64,000 nt of DNA. It comes from a virus. Positions 32,628 through 41,328 of this stretch are shown piece after piece; position 1 is the stretch's first letter; each line of letters starts with the position of its first letter. Made by a program: the position numbers and the translations under genes. The stretch is taken from IMG/VR virus record IMGVR_UViG_3300028763_000006, positions 1 to 64,000 of that record; one strand, 5' to 3'. The notes beneath the pieces are model-generated. The model was not told where the DNA came from, searched no databases, and saw nothing but the letters and a program-made list of their open reading frames with translations.

Positions 32628-33102
32628 ATAAATTAAATTTAGAAGTGTCTTTATATAGATTAAAATAAGTCAGATTAATATTAGAAATAATGTTATTTAC
32701 ATCATTCTGTTTAATAATACTTGAAAAACTATAATATTCACCATAATCTTCTTTTGGCGACATTATATGTCTTAAAAATGATAGAGTATATGACCATTTA
32801 TCTTCATAAACTTTTTTTACAGATTTACCCCAATGAAAATCTATTTTAATATCAACATTATTAATTATAGTAAAAAGAACATAAAAAATAACATCAAATT
32901 CTGATGTAGGAAAACTACATCTATTAATAGTTATCATATGTTCATAATCTGGAGGTGAATTTGTAGAATAAAATAAATCAGTATCAATAGTTTTTAAAAA
33001 ATCAACAATTTTATCACCTAACTTAATTACTTTATAATGAGAATCAAGATGAGCCACAAATTCTTCAGTATAAACTACATGTTCCTCAAATTTTATAATC
33101 AT
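32626..33102 (-). CDS. Tag family protein (C-terminal KFNL)
   Basis: The 158 residues end D-T-S-K-F-N-L and start M-I-I-K-F-E-E-H, a weak N-terminal tag. The segment Y-G-E-Y-Y-S-F-S-S-I-I near residue 120 and the last 30 residues align with the gene at 33106 (Q-Y-Y-S-F-H-S-S-I), so the two are paralogues. The middle is mixed alpha/beta with no recognised fold. The gene is the last in a minus-strand operon. Confidence 0.6.
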   Translation of the reverse strand: MIIKFEEHVVYTEEFVAHLDSHYKVIKLGDKIVDFLKTIDTDLFYSTNSPPDYEHMITINRCSFPTSEFDVIFYVLFTIINNVDIKIDFHWGKSVKKVYEDKWSYTLSFLRHIMSPKEDYGEYYSFSSIIKQNDVNNIISNINLTYFNLYKDTSKFNL

Positions 33103-33105
33103 AAA

Positions 33106-33567
33106 TTATATGTTAAATTTTTTAATGTCATTTGAAAGATCATATTCTTTAATTGACAATTTTTTAATTAAATATGGAATATCAGTAATATTTATTGAAC
33201 TATGAAAAGAATAATATTGAAAAGTGTTATCAAAAGGCAATAGTAGTTTTTTAATAAACAGCAAAAAATCTTCACATTTTATCATATCTGTCATCCGACT
33301 GCAGTTTTCTATATCTATTCTAATAGAAGGAGTATATTCTATCCAATCAAATTGTTCATCTTTAATATAAAATGATATACTGAAAATTTCACCAAATGAA
33401 ATATTGTTTTTATAAAAAGTTAATTTATAATATTCATTATCCGCACGCCAACTGGATTGACATTCAATATTCTCACCTTTAATAATATGGTTAAAAATCA
33501 ACAAAAAAGATTTTGCCAATTTTTCAACGTATTTTTTTGAATTATAGCAATTATAATTATACATCAT
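33106..33567 (-). CDS. Tag family protein (C-terminal KFNI)
   Basis: The 153 residues end D-I-K-K-F-N-I. The start M-M-Y-N-Y-N-C-Y-N-S-K-K-Y has only a loose likeness to the tag. It is a paralogue of the gene at 32626 in its C-terminal half and is separated from it by 3 bases. It overlaps the upstream gene by 1 base. The function is unknown. Confidence 0.58.
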   Translation of the reverse strand: MMYNYNCYNSKKYVEKLAKSFLLIFNHIIKGENIECQSSWRADNEYYKLTFYKNNISFGEIFSISFYIKDEQFDWIEYTPSIRIDIENCSRMTDMIKCEDFLLFIKKLLLPFDNTFQYYSFHSSINITDIPYLIKKLSIKEYDLSNDIKKFNI

Positions 33568-34364
33568 TACAATTTATTTAATTTTTCTTGTGATTTTTTA
33601 ATTGATATCTCAGCAGATTTTATTCTGTCTTGTTTCCAATAAATATGCTGTCTTTTCCAACTATCAACACAACTATCAACATATTCTTTTTGATGTATTT
33701 CCCAACTCTCTTTAGTATAATTTTGCTTTGCATAACAATCATCACTTAATGCATTCCATGTAGTTAACAATAACCGTCCATGTTCTCCTTTTATCAACAA
33801 ATCAATAATTTCATCATCTGTCAATACAATAGATTCTGATATTTCTTTTTCACAAGAAGATATTATATTTTTATCATATTCTATTTCTTTTTGTAATTTT
33901 TCTTTTTTATTTAATTTTTTAATTTTTTCTGAATAAATATTTGTCAATTCAGTATTATTAGTTTGAGGTAAAGTGGTTTTTGTAATATACCTGTAATGAG
34001 CTTTTTGAATATTATAGCCACCTGCAATAATAACTTCGGTTGAGAAATTGTGAATCACTTCATCTCTTTCAATTTTTGCAATAATCTCAAGATTTCCTTT
34101 ATTAGAATAACGTGTGCTTAAATAAATAAGTTTATCTGTTGTCTTTGTGTATTTTTCAATTGATCTTATCATATCAAATACCAAATACAATATAGTATTC
34201 TCCTTTTGAAATTCAGTAAAATATCTACCAGTTTCTTCATAAAAATTTTCTTCATATTTAACCATCAATTTTTCTAAAGTTGGTTCAATTGTAGTAAGAA
34301 TCTTATCAATCAACTCATTCTTAAACTTAATATCCAAAAAGCCTTTATAATTTAGAACACTCAT
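33567..34364 (-). CDS. Hypothetical protein, 265 aa, with coiled coil
   Basis: The first 140 residues are helical then strand-rich (T-D-K-L-I-Y-L-S-T-R-Y, L-E-I-I-A-K-I). A charged helix (about 150-180) and a C-terminal part with W-N-A-L-S, W-E-I-H-Q and W-K-R-Q-H-I-Y-W follow. No family is recognised and there are no tag ends. It is the first gene after the promoter at 34403, so it is likely transcribed early by host polymerase together with the two tagged genes. Confidence 0.62.
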   Translation of the reverse strand: MSVLNYKGFLDIKFKNELIDKILTTIEPTLEKLMVKYEENFYEETGRYFTEFQKENTILYLVFDMIRSIEKYTKTTDKLIYLSTRYSNKGNLEIIAKIERDEVIHNFSTEVIIAGGYNIQKAHYRYITKTTLPQTNNTELTNIYSEKIKKLNKKEKLQKEIEYDKNIISSCEKEISESIVLTDDEIIDLLIKGEHGRLLLTTWNALSDDCYAKQNYTKESWEIHQKEYVDSCVDSWKRQHIYWKQDRIKSAEISIKKSQEKLNKL

Positions 34365-34402
34365 GATTATATATTTTTAATTATTAATTATTAATTTATA
34401 CA

Positions 34403-34434
34403 CAAAGATAATACATAATCAAATGATAATCAAA
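34403..34434 (-). promoter_or_regulatory. Bacteroidetes-type promoter
   Basis: Read on the minus strand: TTTG (34434-34431), 20 bp, TATCTTTG (34410-34403). It lies 39 bases upstream of the gene at 34364 and fits the TTTG/TAnnTTTG consensus well. Confidence 0.7.
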
Positions 34435-34458
34435 AATAATCATTCATATTAAGGATTA

Positions 34459-35685
34459 TTAATCAATGTTACTATTAATATACAAGGTCTCTACATTTTT
34501 TATTTTATTAGTTGAAATTAGTGTATCTTTATTATCATATATTTCTTCATTTTTCAATGAATTATCAACTTGTTTATTATCAGGATATAAATTTTCATTT
34601 TTTAATTTATTATCATAATATACATTTTCAAATAATTTTTCATTTGTTAATTTATTATTAGAATCTACATTTTTAAATATATCTGAATCCCTCAATTTAT
34701 TATGAGAATCCACATTTAAATACAATTCTTCATAATTTAGTGTATTATCTATTTCTATATTATTATACATTTTTTCATTAGTTAAAACATTATTATATTC
34801 AGAATTTTTAAATATCTCTTCATTACTCAAAGAATTATTTACTATTATACTATCATCAAACAAACTTTCATTAGACAATATATTATTCACTATTGTATTT
34901 TCATCATATAATTGCTCATTTGTTAATTTATTATCAGAACCTATATTTTTAAATAAATCTTCATTAATAAGTTTATTATCTGAACCTATATTTTTAAATA
35001 AATCTTCATTGATTAGATTATTATTTGATTCTATATTTTTAAATAAATCCTCATTAATTAAAGAATTATTCGATATAGTATTTTCATCATATAATTGCTC
35101 ATTTGTTAATTTATTGTCTGAACCTATATTTTTAAATAAATCTTCATTGATTAGATTATTATTTGATTCTATATTTTTAAATAAATCCTCATTTGTTAAT
35201 GTGTTGTCTGAACCTATATTTTTAAATAAATCTTCATTTGTTAAAGAATTATTATCTATTATATTATTAAATAATATTTCTTTATTTGGAGTTTTAATTA
35301 TATTTATATTTTTAAATAATATCTCTTTTCTTGGTGTTTTAATTACATCTACATTTTTAAATAATATTTCTTTTCTTGGTGTTTTAATTAGTGAATTATT
35401 AGTAAATAAATATTCTTTATTTGGAGTTTTATTTCTTGATATGACATTTTCTGAATTACCAGTAACATCATCATTAACTCCAAATTCATATATAGATTTT
35501 GGAGGAGTTCTTGCTACAACAATTTCATAATTTCCAGTAACATCACCCAATAATTTTCTTCTGATATTTATTGATGATGGTTGAGTATAAACAGTTTCAT
35601 TATTAGGTGTTAATCCTAATAATCCATGATTATTAACTACAATATTATCAATTACATAATTATTATTTAAATTACCCATTTCCAT
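34459..35685 (-). CDS. 15-residue tandem-repeat protein
   Basis: Of 408 residues, about 21 tandem units cover residues 86 to the end. The unit is 15 residues (sometimes 16), with pattern N-x-L-x-N-E-x-L-F-x-N-I-x-x-x in most units and K-T-P-x-K-E-x-L-F in the first four. Two Q-L-Y-D-E-N-T-I units recur. The first 85 residues contain D-V-T-G-N and look beta-like. The regular L/F/I spacing fits a solenoid or extended fibre-like rod, either a virion part or a scaffold. The product overlaps the next gene by 14 bases. No known family is recognised. Confidence 0.7.
   Translation of the reverse strand: MEMGNLNNNYVIDNIVVNNHGLLGLTPNNETVYTQPSSINIRRKLLGDVTGNYEIVVARTPPKSIYEFGVNDDVTGNSENVISRNKTPNKEYLFTNNSLIKTPRKEILFKNVDVIKTPRKEILFKNINIIKTPNKEILFNNIIDNNSLTNEDLFKNIGSDNTLTNEDLFKNIESNNNLINEDLFKNIGSDNKLTNEQLYDENTISNNSLINEDLFKNIESNNNLINEDLFKNIGSDNKLINEDLFKNIGSDNKLTNEQLYDENTIVNNILSNESLFDDSIIVNNSLSNEEIFKNSEYNNVLTNEKMYNNIEIDNTLNYEELYLNVDSHNKLRDSDIFKNVDSNNKLTNEKLFENVYYDNKLKNENLYPDNKQVDNSLKNEEIYDNKDTLISTNKIKNVETLYINSNID
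34500..35430 (-). repeat. 45-bp coding repeats
   Basis: Near-identical 45-bp units (AATCTATATTTTTAAATAAATC-like blocks on the plus strand) recur within the gene at 34459. The closest copies lie at about 34920-35245 and the more diverged copies toward both ends. They arose by in-frame duplication and are not a CRISPR array, because spacing is uniform and the frame is open. Confidence 0.75.
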
Positions 35686-36124
35686 CTAATTTTCTTTTCT
35701 TAATCATTTCCTCAATATATTGATCAGTAGGCAATTTAATACTTGGATCTGACTTCTTAATAGGTTTATCAGAATTATCTTTAATACCTTCTTTATCATT
35801 TATCTCTTTAACTATTGAAGCTAAATATTGTTCTGGACTCATTTTTAAATCATCATCAGTATAAATCATACCATAAACAGTATCATCATTAAATATATAA
35901 AATTCTTTTGATGATAAAGTAAAATCTTGATAAAAAATCAACTTACCTATTGAACCATATGTCAGAACTTGTTTTCCTGTCATTTCCAAATATTTATTCA
36001 TAAATGGATCTTTAATTCTAACTGTTTCTTGTTTTAAATCAATAAAATTTTCTCCCAAATTCATTTTAAAAATTGATATCTTTCTAAATATATTTAGCAT
36101 TTGTGTATTTGATACTATTATCAT
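35672..36124 (-). CDS. Hypothetical protein, 150 aa
   Basis: The first 95 residues look like a compact beta domain (T-Y-G-S-I-G-K-L-I-F-Y-Q-D-F, S-K-E-F-Y-I-F-N-D-D). A lysine-rich polar tail with K-K-S-D-P-S-I-K-L-P follows. It overlaps both neighbours (4 bases upstream, 14 downstream), so it belongs with the CTS-tagged gene at 36121 and the repeat protein. A minor virion or scaffold protein is plausible. Confidence 0.55.
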   Translation of the reverse strand: MIIVSNTQMLNIFRKISIFKMNLGENFIDLKQETVRIKDPFMNKYLEMTGKQVLTYGSIGKLIFYQDFTLSSKEFYIFNDDTVYGMIYTDDDLKMSPEQYLASIVKEINDKEGIKDNSDKPIKKSDPSIKLPTDQYIEEMIKKRKLDGNG

Positions 36125-36672
36125 TGTGTATAAATATTATCTTTTAAGTCATTTTTATCTGTTCCTTCGTCATCTGATTTATCTTTTAATTGACCTAATT
36201 TATCAATCATAAAATCTTCTTTTATATCTTCAACATCAACCTCTTCGACCAATTCTCCTTTTTCTTCCATTTCATCGTTAAATTGATGAATTTTCAATAA
36301 TATTTTATTTATTTCCAATGCTTTACCTTCAGTTGGAGTTTCAATTGGAGCAGCACCTTGTTCTTGAGATTGAGAATTATCAGTTCCTTTCATTTGATCT
36401 AGTCTAACCATAAATATAACTCTATATCTAAAAAATGAATCTTCATCTTCATCTTTATCTTCAGTTTCTTCTATAGGTTCAGAAAAATTAAAAATTAAAA
36501 ATTTTTCCATTGGATTAGAATTAGAAATATCTATTTGACCATCCAATGAGCAGCCTTGAGCAGCCAATGAACCTTCACTAAACCATTTTTCGATTTGAGA
36601 TTTTAATTCCTTAAAAAATACTGTTATTTTATAATCAGCAGATTCTACATATTCTTCAAAAAGTTTCTTCAT
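36121..36672 (-). CDS. Acidic protein with capsid-targeting-like N-terminus
   Basis: The 183 residues start M-K-K-L-F-E-E-Y-V-E-S-A, which is like the N-termini of T4 internal head proteins and the other tagged genes. A beta-containing middle (F-L-I-F-N-F-S-E-P, F-R-Y-R-V-I-F-M-V) follows, and a highly acidic Q/E-rich end. There is no KFNL end. The acid-rich composition fits a prohead core or scaffold-like protein, but that is inference. It is the first gene of a three-gene minus-strand unit. Confidence 0.55.
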   Translation of the reverse strand: MKKLFEEYVESADYKITVFFKELKSQIEKWFSEGSLAAQGCSLDGQIDISNSNPMEKFLIFNFSEPIEETEDKDEDEDSFFRYRVIFMVRLDQMKGTDNSQSQEQGAAPIETPTEGKALEINKILLKIHQFNDEMEEKGELVEEVDVEDIKEDFMIDKLGQLKDKSDDEGTDKNDLKDNIYTQ

Positions 36673-36748
36673 TTATAATAATTATTTTAAAGTATATATA
36701 AAAATAACTTCATAGAAAATCACATAAAAAAATTAATATATAAGAAAC

Positions 36749-37105
36749 ATGAAGTATATTAAAAAATTCGAAGGTTCTAATGAAAAAGGTAAATTTTGGA
36801 AAATAAATACAGATGAGCCATATTTTGAAATATCATTACATAAACTTGGATTTGATGACTCAATAAAGGAGACAATTTACAGTATGAATAACTACCACAT
36901 AAAAAATAGCGGGTTAGTTTATATTTATATAATTGACACAAACACATCATGGATGGGAATATCTGTAACATGGAGTCAAGTTTCAGATTTCAGAAAAGAT
37001 ACTGCAATAGAAAACGGTAATGAGTATATGGGAGAAGTCGATATAACAGAAGAAGATATTAAAAAATGGAAACTAATTAAAACAGCCGAAAAATTTAATT
37101 TATGA
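36749..37105 (+). CDS. Two-ended tag family protein
   Basis: The 118 residues begin M-K-Y-I-K-K-F-E-G and end A-E-K-F-N-L. The middle has F-W-K-I-N-T-D, S-G-L-V-Y-I-Y-I-I-D-T-N and W-M-G-I-S-V-T-W, plus an E-D-I-K-K-W helix before the tail as in the subfamily. Its stop overlaps the next start (TTTATGAAATAT), a typical tag-to-tag junction. Confidence 0.65.
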   Translation: MKYIKKFEGSNEKGKFWKINTDEPYFEISLHKLGFDDSIKETIYSMNNYHIKNSGLVYIYIIDTNTSWMGISVTWSQVSDFRKDTAIENGNEYMGEVDITEEDIKKWKLIKTAEKFNL

Positions 37106-37743
37106 AATATCTAAAAGCATTTGAATCAGAAGTATCATCAGGTAATGCATCAGGAAAGGCTGGGGTTGGATCAATTCCATTTGGAAGAGGTTATATGCAA
37201 TCAGGTGGAAACAATGGAGCCAGTGGCATAGTATTCACTGCGGTTGGAGAACCATCTTATACTACATACAAAAGTATGAAGCATTCGAAAAAAGAATTGA
37301 AAGAGAAAAGAAGAAGATTGAAAATGTATAAAAAATTCAAAAAAGATTCTATAATATCAGAGAGAATTGTTGAGATTGATCAAAGTTCATGGAATTGGGG
37401 ATCAGAAACAAATGATGAAAATATAGGCAAATATGTTATAATGAATGAATTTGAAAAAGATGCATTTGCATCTACTAGAGAAAATAAAAAAGAATTAAAT
37501 GATTTTGTTAAAAATAATAGTGGTAAAATAGTAGCATCAAAAAAATCAGGAGTTGGTGTTACTTATATGATAAAGTATAATAATATACCTGAGTATTTAA
37601 AAAAATATTTTGTTAGTTTTAACTTTACAAATGACGCAGAACATAAATATATGAGAGCAATAAAAAGACATAACACAATTGAATTCATAGGATCAAAAGA
37701 AGAATGTGAAATTAAAATATCAACAAAAAAATATAATTTATAA
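37102..37743 (+). CDS. Two-ended tag protein with Gly-rich and basic segments
   Basis: The 213 residues start M-K-Y-L-K-A-F-E-S-E and end T-K-K-Y-N-L. Residues 14-48 are Gly/Ser-rich (G-V-G-S-I-P-F-G-R-G-Y, G-N-N-G-A-S-G). A very basic helix with K-K-E-L-K-E-K-R-R-R-L-K is at about 60-85. The rest is an alpha/beta part. Gly-rich plus basic stretches also occur in the gene at 38188, and together they look like prohead-core or DNA-contacting internal proteins. The C-terminal half differs from the other tag proteins. Confidence 0.62.
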   Translation: MKYLKAFESEVSSGNASGKAGVGSIPFGRGYMQSGGNNGASGIVFTAVGEPSYTTYKSMKHSKKELKEKRRRLKMYKKFKKDSIISERIVEIDQSSWNWGSETNDENIGKYVIMNEFEKDAFASTRENKKELNDFVKNNSGKIVASKKSGVGVTYMIKYNNIPEYLKKYFVSFNFTNDAEHKYMRAIKRHNTIEFIGSKEECEIKISTKKYNL

Positions 37744-38186
37744 TGATAATACATTTCAAGGAATTTATAACAGAAGGATTTTTAAATATATTCAATAAAA
37801 AAAAAGAATCTATTGAAAATGATAATGAGAAAATTCTCAGAATGATTTATGATAAAGAGCCAGAACTACAAAAGTATAAATTTGAAGTAGATTCTTGGAA
37901 TAGAAGAGGAGATTTATTACCAAGAGAAAAAAGAAATGATGAAATAATAACCAACCTAAATGGAATTGATGTTATTTTTGATACAGTAACAAAAATTTAC
38001 GAAATTTCTATTGCGCCTAGATACGATTTTGATTTTTCTCTTAGAATACTCAATTTAATTGATGAAAATTATGACACACTTTCTCATAATTTATACAAAT
38101 CTAGTATATCAACAAAATCAATATTATTCACAGAAATGAGTGAAGAAAGAAAATTTGAATTAGACACAAAAAAATATAATCTATAA
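37743..38186 (+). CDS. Two-ended tag protein, 147 aa
   Basis: The start M-I-I-H-F-K-E-F-I-T-E-G carries an I-T-E site. The end is T-K-K-Y-N-L with leucine encoded by CTA. After the tag come a lysine/glutamate-rich piece and a compact part with I-D-V-I-F-D-T-V-T-K-I-Y-E-I and F-S-L-R-I-L-N-L-I-D. The start overlaps the previous stop by 1 base. The function is unknown. Confidence 0.62.
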   Translation: MIIHFKEFITEGFLNIFNKKKESIENDNEKILRMIYDKEPELQKYKFEVDSWNRRGDLLPREKRNDEIITNLNGIDVIFDTVTKIYEISIAPRYDFDFSLRILNLIDENYDTLSHNLYKSSISTKSILFTEMSEERKFELDTKKYNL

Positions 38187-38187
38187 G

Positions 38188-38580
38188 ATGAAAAAATTTG
38201 ATGAATTTATAAAAGAAGATGCATTTGCAACTATGGGAAACACAGGAGGAATGGGTGCTATTGTAGCTGCTCAACCAGGAAGTATTCCAGGATCTCAAGG
38301 AACTACTGGTTCTGGTGATATTAGTCAGCCTCTTGCTACATATTCTAAACCCGTAGTAAATTTAAAAAGACATAAAAAATCTAAGAAAAATAAAATGAGA
38401 AAAGTAGAATCATTTGATATTTTCATGAAAGAAGAAAATGAGATAATAGACAATTTCACTGCAAGATATTATGATAATTATGATGATGAAGAAGAACCAA
38501 GTTATGAAGTAAATATTCAAGATATTGAAGAAAATAATATTAAAAAAATTCAAATGTACGAAAAAGATGAAAATAAATAA
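38188..38580 (+). CDS. CTS-tagged Gly-rich basic protein, prohead-core-like
   Basis: The 130 residues start M-K-K-F-D-E-F-I-K-E-D-A, close in form to T4 capsid-targeting sequences. A Gly/Ala-rich part follows (T-G-G-M-G-A-I-V-A-A-Q-P-G-S-I-P), then a basic stretch (K-R-H-K-K-S-K-K-N-K-M-R-K). A second tag-like copy V-E-S-F-D-I-F-M-K-E-E is at about 72-82, and the end is acidic. The second copy could be an internal protease site, as in prohead core proteins. The KFNL end is absent. Confidence 0.6.
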   Translation: MKKFDEFIKEDAFATMGNTGGMGAIVAAQPGSIPGSQGTTGSGDISQPLATYSKPVVNLKRHKKSKKNKMRKVESFDIFMKEENEIIDNFTARYYDNYDDEEEPSYEVNIQDIEENNIKKIQMYEKDENK

Positions 38581-38863
38581 ATTTAGCCAACTAAATGAAT
38601 CTAATGAAATACCATATAATAAATCATTAGGATATGATATGTCAATGATAGATTATCTAGCCAAAAGTTTTCAATTATGGACAGATGCATAAGATTTATC
38701 ACCAAAATCCGCTGATGAATATAGCATAGATGAATTAACAGATGTTCAGTATGATTATATAAAAAAATTCATAATTTTATGGGATTCAACTGAAGAATTT
38801 GAGAGAGATTATAATATAAATGGAATTAAATTAGAACAAAAAGCAAAAAAATTTAATATATAA
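38567..38863 (+). pseudogene. Two-ended tag family gene interrupted by in-frame TAA
   Basis: The ATG at 38567 overlaps the end of the previous gene. The frame encodes M-K-I-N-K-F-S-Q-L-N-E-S (tag with an L-N-E site). It continues to A41, meets TAA at 38690-38692 (codon 42), and reads on in the same frame to K-A-K-K-F-N-I and the normal stop at 38861-38863. Both fixed ends are intact, so this is a family member of 98 codons with one nonsense change. A sequencing error or stop readthrough is the alternative. The window otherwise uses TAA as a normal stop. Confidence 0.72.
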
Positions 38864-38874
38864 AATAAGAAATA

Positions 38875-39420
38875 ATGGATAGTATAAGATCAAAATATCA
38901 GAAATATGGAGTTAAAAATTTCTATGAATGGAATTTTGATCAATATAATAATCCGCATGAGCCAATAATACAAAAATCAATAAAATTTGTAAATGATAAT
39001 TGGAATATAAATTTCAACAAATCATTAGATTTGGCTGCAGGTAAAGGAGAAATTTCTAAAACATTAATAAATCTTGGATATAAAAACATTGATGCTTGTG
39101 ATGCATATTCATGTGATTACTACAAAACAAACGACAACACAAAATGTGAAAAAATATCATTTGATGATATCATAAACGGTTCATTAGATAATAAAAAATA
39201 TAATATCATAATTTGCAGTTTTGCACTACACTTATTAGAGCAATCAAAATTACCAACATTTCTATATAAATTAACTCAAATTAGTAACCAATTACTAATA
39301 TTATCACCTCACAAAAGACCAGAAATAAGAGAAGAATGGGGCTGGAAACTTCAAAATGAAATAGTTATAGAAAAAGTCAGAACTAGACTATTTGATAATA
39401 TTTTTTCTAAACAATCTTAA
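38875..39420 (+). CDS. SAM-dependent methyltransferase-like protein
   Basis: The 181 residues include L-D-L-A-A-G-K-G-E at 51-59 (motif I, cofactor binding), an acidic D-A-C-D strand end, and I-I-I-C-S-F-A-L-H-L-L about residue 112 for motif IV. This is the class I methyltransferase order found in small-molecule or protein methylases, without the N-P-P-Y of DNA methylases. The substrate is unknown. It follows the broken tag gene and precedes dnaJ. Confidence 0.75.
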   Translation: MDSIRSKYQKYGVKNFYEWNFDQYNNPHEPIIQKSIKFVNDNWNINFNKSLDLAAGKGEISKTLINLGYKNIDACDAYSCDYYKTNDNTKCEKISFDDIINGSLDNKKYNIIICSFALHLLEQSKLPTFLYKLTQISNQLLILSPHKRPEIREEWGWKLQNEIVIEKVRTRLFDNIFSKQS

Positions 39421-39460
39421 TAATTTTTTATATAACATTATAAAATAAAATTATAAAATA

Positions 39461-40468
39461 ATGGACTATAAAAAGGATTATTATAAAGAATTAGGATTAA
39501 ATAAAGATTCATCTGAGGAAGAAATAAAAAAGAAATATCGAAAGCTTGCAATAAAATATCATCCTGACAAAAATCAAGGAGATAAAGAAAGCGAGGAAAA
39601 ATTCAAATCAGTATCAGAAGCTTACGAAGTATTATCTGATAATTCAAAAAAACAAGAATATGACACGCGTAGTCCAAATGGAAATTCATTTTCACAATTT
39701 GGTGGGCAAGAATCAAGTTTTTTTGGAGGAGGCATGAATTCTAGTTTTTTCAATCAATTCTTTGGTGGAAATAGTCCATTTGGAAATTTTTCCGGTAAAG
39801 AAGAATTTTCTGAAAACTTAGACATAAACATAAATGTAGATATAGATTTTAAACAGATATATAAAAATGATAAAATTAAAGTAAAATACAACAAATTAAT
39901 TAGTTGTGATGACTGCAAAGGTACTGGATTTGATAAATCTGGACATTCAGATGATTGTGATGTATGTGATGGTACAGGAATAAATAATGGAAGAGATTGT
40001 GAGTACTGTCAAGGTACTGGAAAAATTCATAGTGATAAATGCAAAAAATGTAATGGGGAAAAAGTAATATTAAAAGAAACTGAAATAGAATTACAAAACA
40101 TATCGGAAATTAGATCCTCCAATAGAAATTTGCAATATGGTTATGGTAGTCAATCAAAATACTATAAAGATAGAGTAGGAAGCTTAATTTTAAATATAAA
40201 TATTATAAATAGAAGTAAATGCAGCATAATAAATAATTATGATTTAATTTCAGAATTAGATATACATTTTCAAGATGCCATTGATGGAAGCAAAATATAT
40301 TATACTCATGTTGATGATACTAAATTAGAAATTAAATTACCTAATAAAACCAAGGACAAAGATACAATAAAAATAAAAGAAAAAGGTTTATTAAGACAGA
40401 ATGGCAAAAGAGCAGATTTATATCTGAAATTAAATATTGTCATAGACTATGACAAATTAAATATATAA
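39461..40468 (+). CDS. dnaJ: DnaJ-type co-chaperone
   Basis: The 335-residue protein has a complete J domain with H-P-D at 34-36. A G/F-rich linker (about 80-118: F-F-G-G-G, F-N-Q-F-F-G-G) follows, then four zinc-finger units at about 148-198 ([31 protein letters not shown]), and a C-terminal substrate domain. It would recruit host DnaK to phage substrates, for example in replication or head assembly. It is a full type I DnaJ, slightly short. No grpE or dnaK gene is visible. It ends Y-D-K-L-N-I, only distantly like the tag end. Confidence 0.9.
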   Translation: MDYKKDYYKELGLNKDSSEEEIKKKYRKLAIKYHPDKNQGDKESEEKFKSVSEAYEVLSDNSKKQEYDTRSPNGNSFSQFGGQESSFFGGGMNSSFFNQFFGGNSPFGNFSGKEEFSENLDININVDIDFKQIYKNDKIKVKYNKLISCDDCKGTGFDKSGHSDDCDVCDGTGINNGRDCEYCQGTGKIHSDKCKKCNGEKVILKETEIELQNISEIRSSNRNLQYGYGSQSKYYKDRVGSLILNINIINRSKCSIINNYDLISELDIHFQDAIDGSKIYYTHVDDTKLEIKLPNKTKDKDTIKIKEKGLLRQNGKRADLYLKLNIVIDYDKLNI

Positions 40469-40489
40469 TAAAAATAAAAATAAAATGAT

Positions 40490-40774
40490 ATGAAAAGAAA
40501 CGATTTTGATGTTGCTGCAGGATTAATATATAGAATTGATAAACTTGAAAAAACCATTTTCGAATTACAATCAATAACAAAGTGTGATAAATTTAAAATA
40601 ACAGGACAAAGTTCTGATAAATTATTCAACATAAGTGAAGTTGAACTAAATACAGGTGACATTTCAACTGAAGTATTCTCTCAAGATATTCTTGAATATT
40701 TCATAAATACACTAAATTTGGAATTAAATGAATTAAGAGAAAATTTTGATAAATTATTTTCAAAGGAAGACTAA
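40490..40774 (+). CDS. Small coiled-coil protein, 94 aa
   Basis: Helical at both ends (I-D-K-L-E-K-T-I-F-E-L-Q-S-I; L-N-L-E-L-N-E-L-R-E-N-F-D-K-L), with a short polar centre (T-G-Q-S-S-D-K-L-F-N). It follows dnaJ by 21 bases and is closed by the terminator at 40796. A chaperone partner or an oligomeric small protein is possible; no family is recognised. Confidence 0.55.
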   Translation: MKRNDFDVAAGLIYRIDKLEKTIFELQSITKCDKFKITGQSSDKLFNISEVELNTGDISTEVFSQDILEYFINTLNLELNELRENFDKLFSKED

Positions 40775-40795
40775 TAAATTTAAAATATTTATATA

Positions 40796-40831
40796 AAAAG
40801 AAAGTCAATCATAAGATTGACTTTCTTTTTC
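40796..40831. terminator. Bidirectional terminator
   Basis: AAAAAGAAAGTCAATC with GATTGACTTTCTTTTT around ATAA, between the dnaJ unit and the convergent gene at 40805, whose C-terminal codons overlap it. Confidence 0.88.
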
Positions 40832-41308
40832 ATTATCAAATATTTCTTGTAATTTAAGTTTACGTACAATTCTTTTAGATTCTGATAAAATTTCATCTTT
40901 TGATTTATAACAAATAATATTATTCAAATCAATATACAATCTATCACTACATATTGAAGTTCTATAATATCTATACGTATCCATAGGAATATAGTCATCA
41001 TAATATATAGGTCTGCGTATTAAATATTTAAGATCATTATCAAGTAAGTATTTAAAATTATGCTGTACCTTTTTTAATATTTCAGAATAAACATCATTCC
41101 AATTTTCACCAATTTTAGAATCCAAAAAATCAGACAAAGGTTTATTGTCATAATGATGACAATGATAATTGTCTCCATATTTTTTCATTGATTCATGATA
41201 AGGTAAATCTGAAAACAAATCAATATCATTATTTCTTTTTGTTTTAACATATTGATATTGTCGTCTTGAAAAATTAGATCTTCTATATAAAAATTTATTT
41301 TTAAGCAT
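40805..41308 (-). CDS. Hypothetical protein, 167 aa
   Basis: The protein is basic at the start (R-R-S-N-F-S-R-R-Q-Y) and has a conserved-looking core: H-C-H-H-Y-D-N-K-P-L-S-D-F-L, I-G-E-N-W-N-D-V-Y-S-E-I, then R-R-P-I-Y-Y-D-D-Y. The pattern suggests a real folded domain, but I recognise no named family. It is the last gene of the operon that begins at the promoter at 42223. Confidence 0.6.
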   Translation of the reverse strand: MLKNKFLYRRSNFSRRQYQYVKTKRNNDIDLFSDLPYHESMKKYGDNYHCHHYDNKPLSDFLDSKIGENWNDVYSEILKKVQHNFKYLLDNDLKYLIRRPIYYDDYIPMDTYRYYRTSICSDRLYIDLNNIICYKSKDEILSESKRIVRKLKLQEIFDNEKESQSYD

Positions 41309-41328
41309 AATTAGAAGTCATTAATTTT

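Noticed and set aside
35009-35530. 173-residue plus-strand ORF
   Set aside because: It is the antisense shadow of the 15-residue repeat gene and inherits its periodicity.
34459-35685. Regularly spaced direct repeats resembling a CRISPR array
   Set aside because: The repeats are 45-48 bp in-frame codons of an open 408-residue gene, with no variable spacers and no cas genes.
38690-38692. Alternative genetic code with TAA read as sense
   Set aside because: TAA is the terminal codon of many genes in the window; one internal TAA is better explained by mutation or error.
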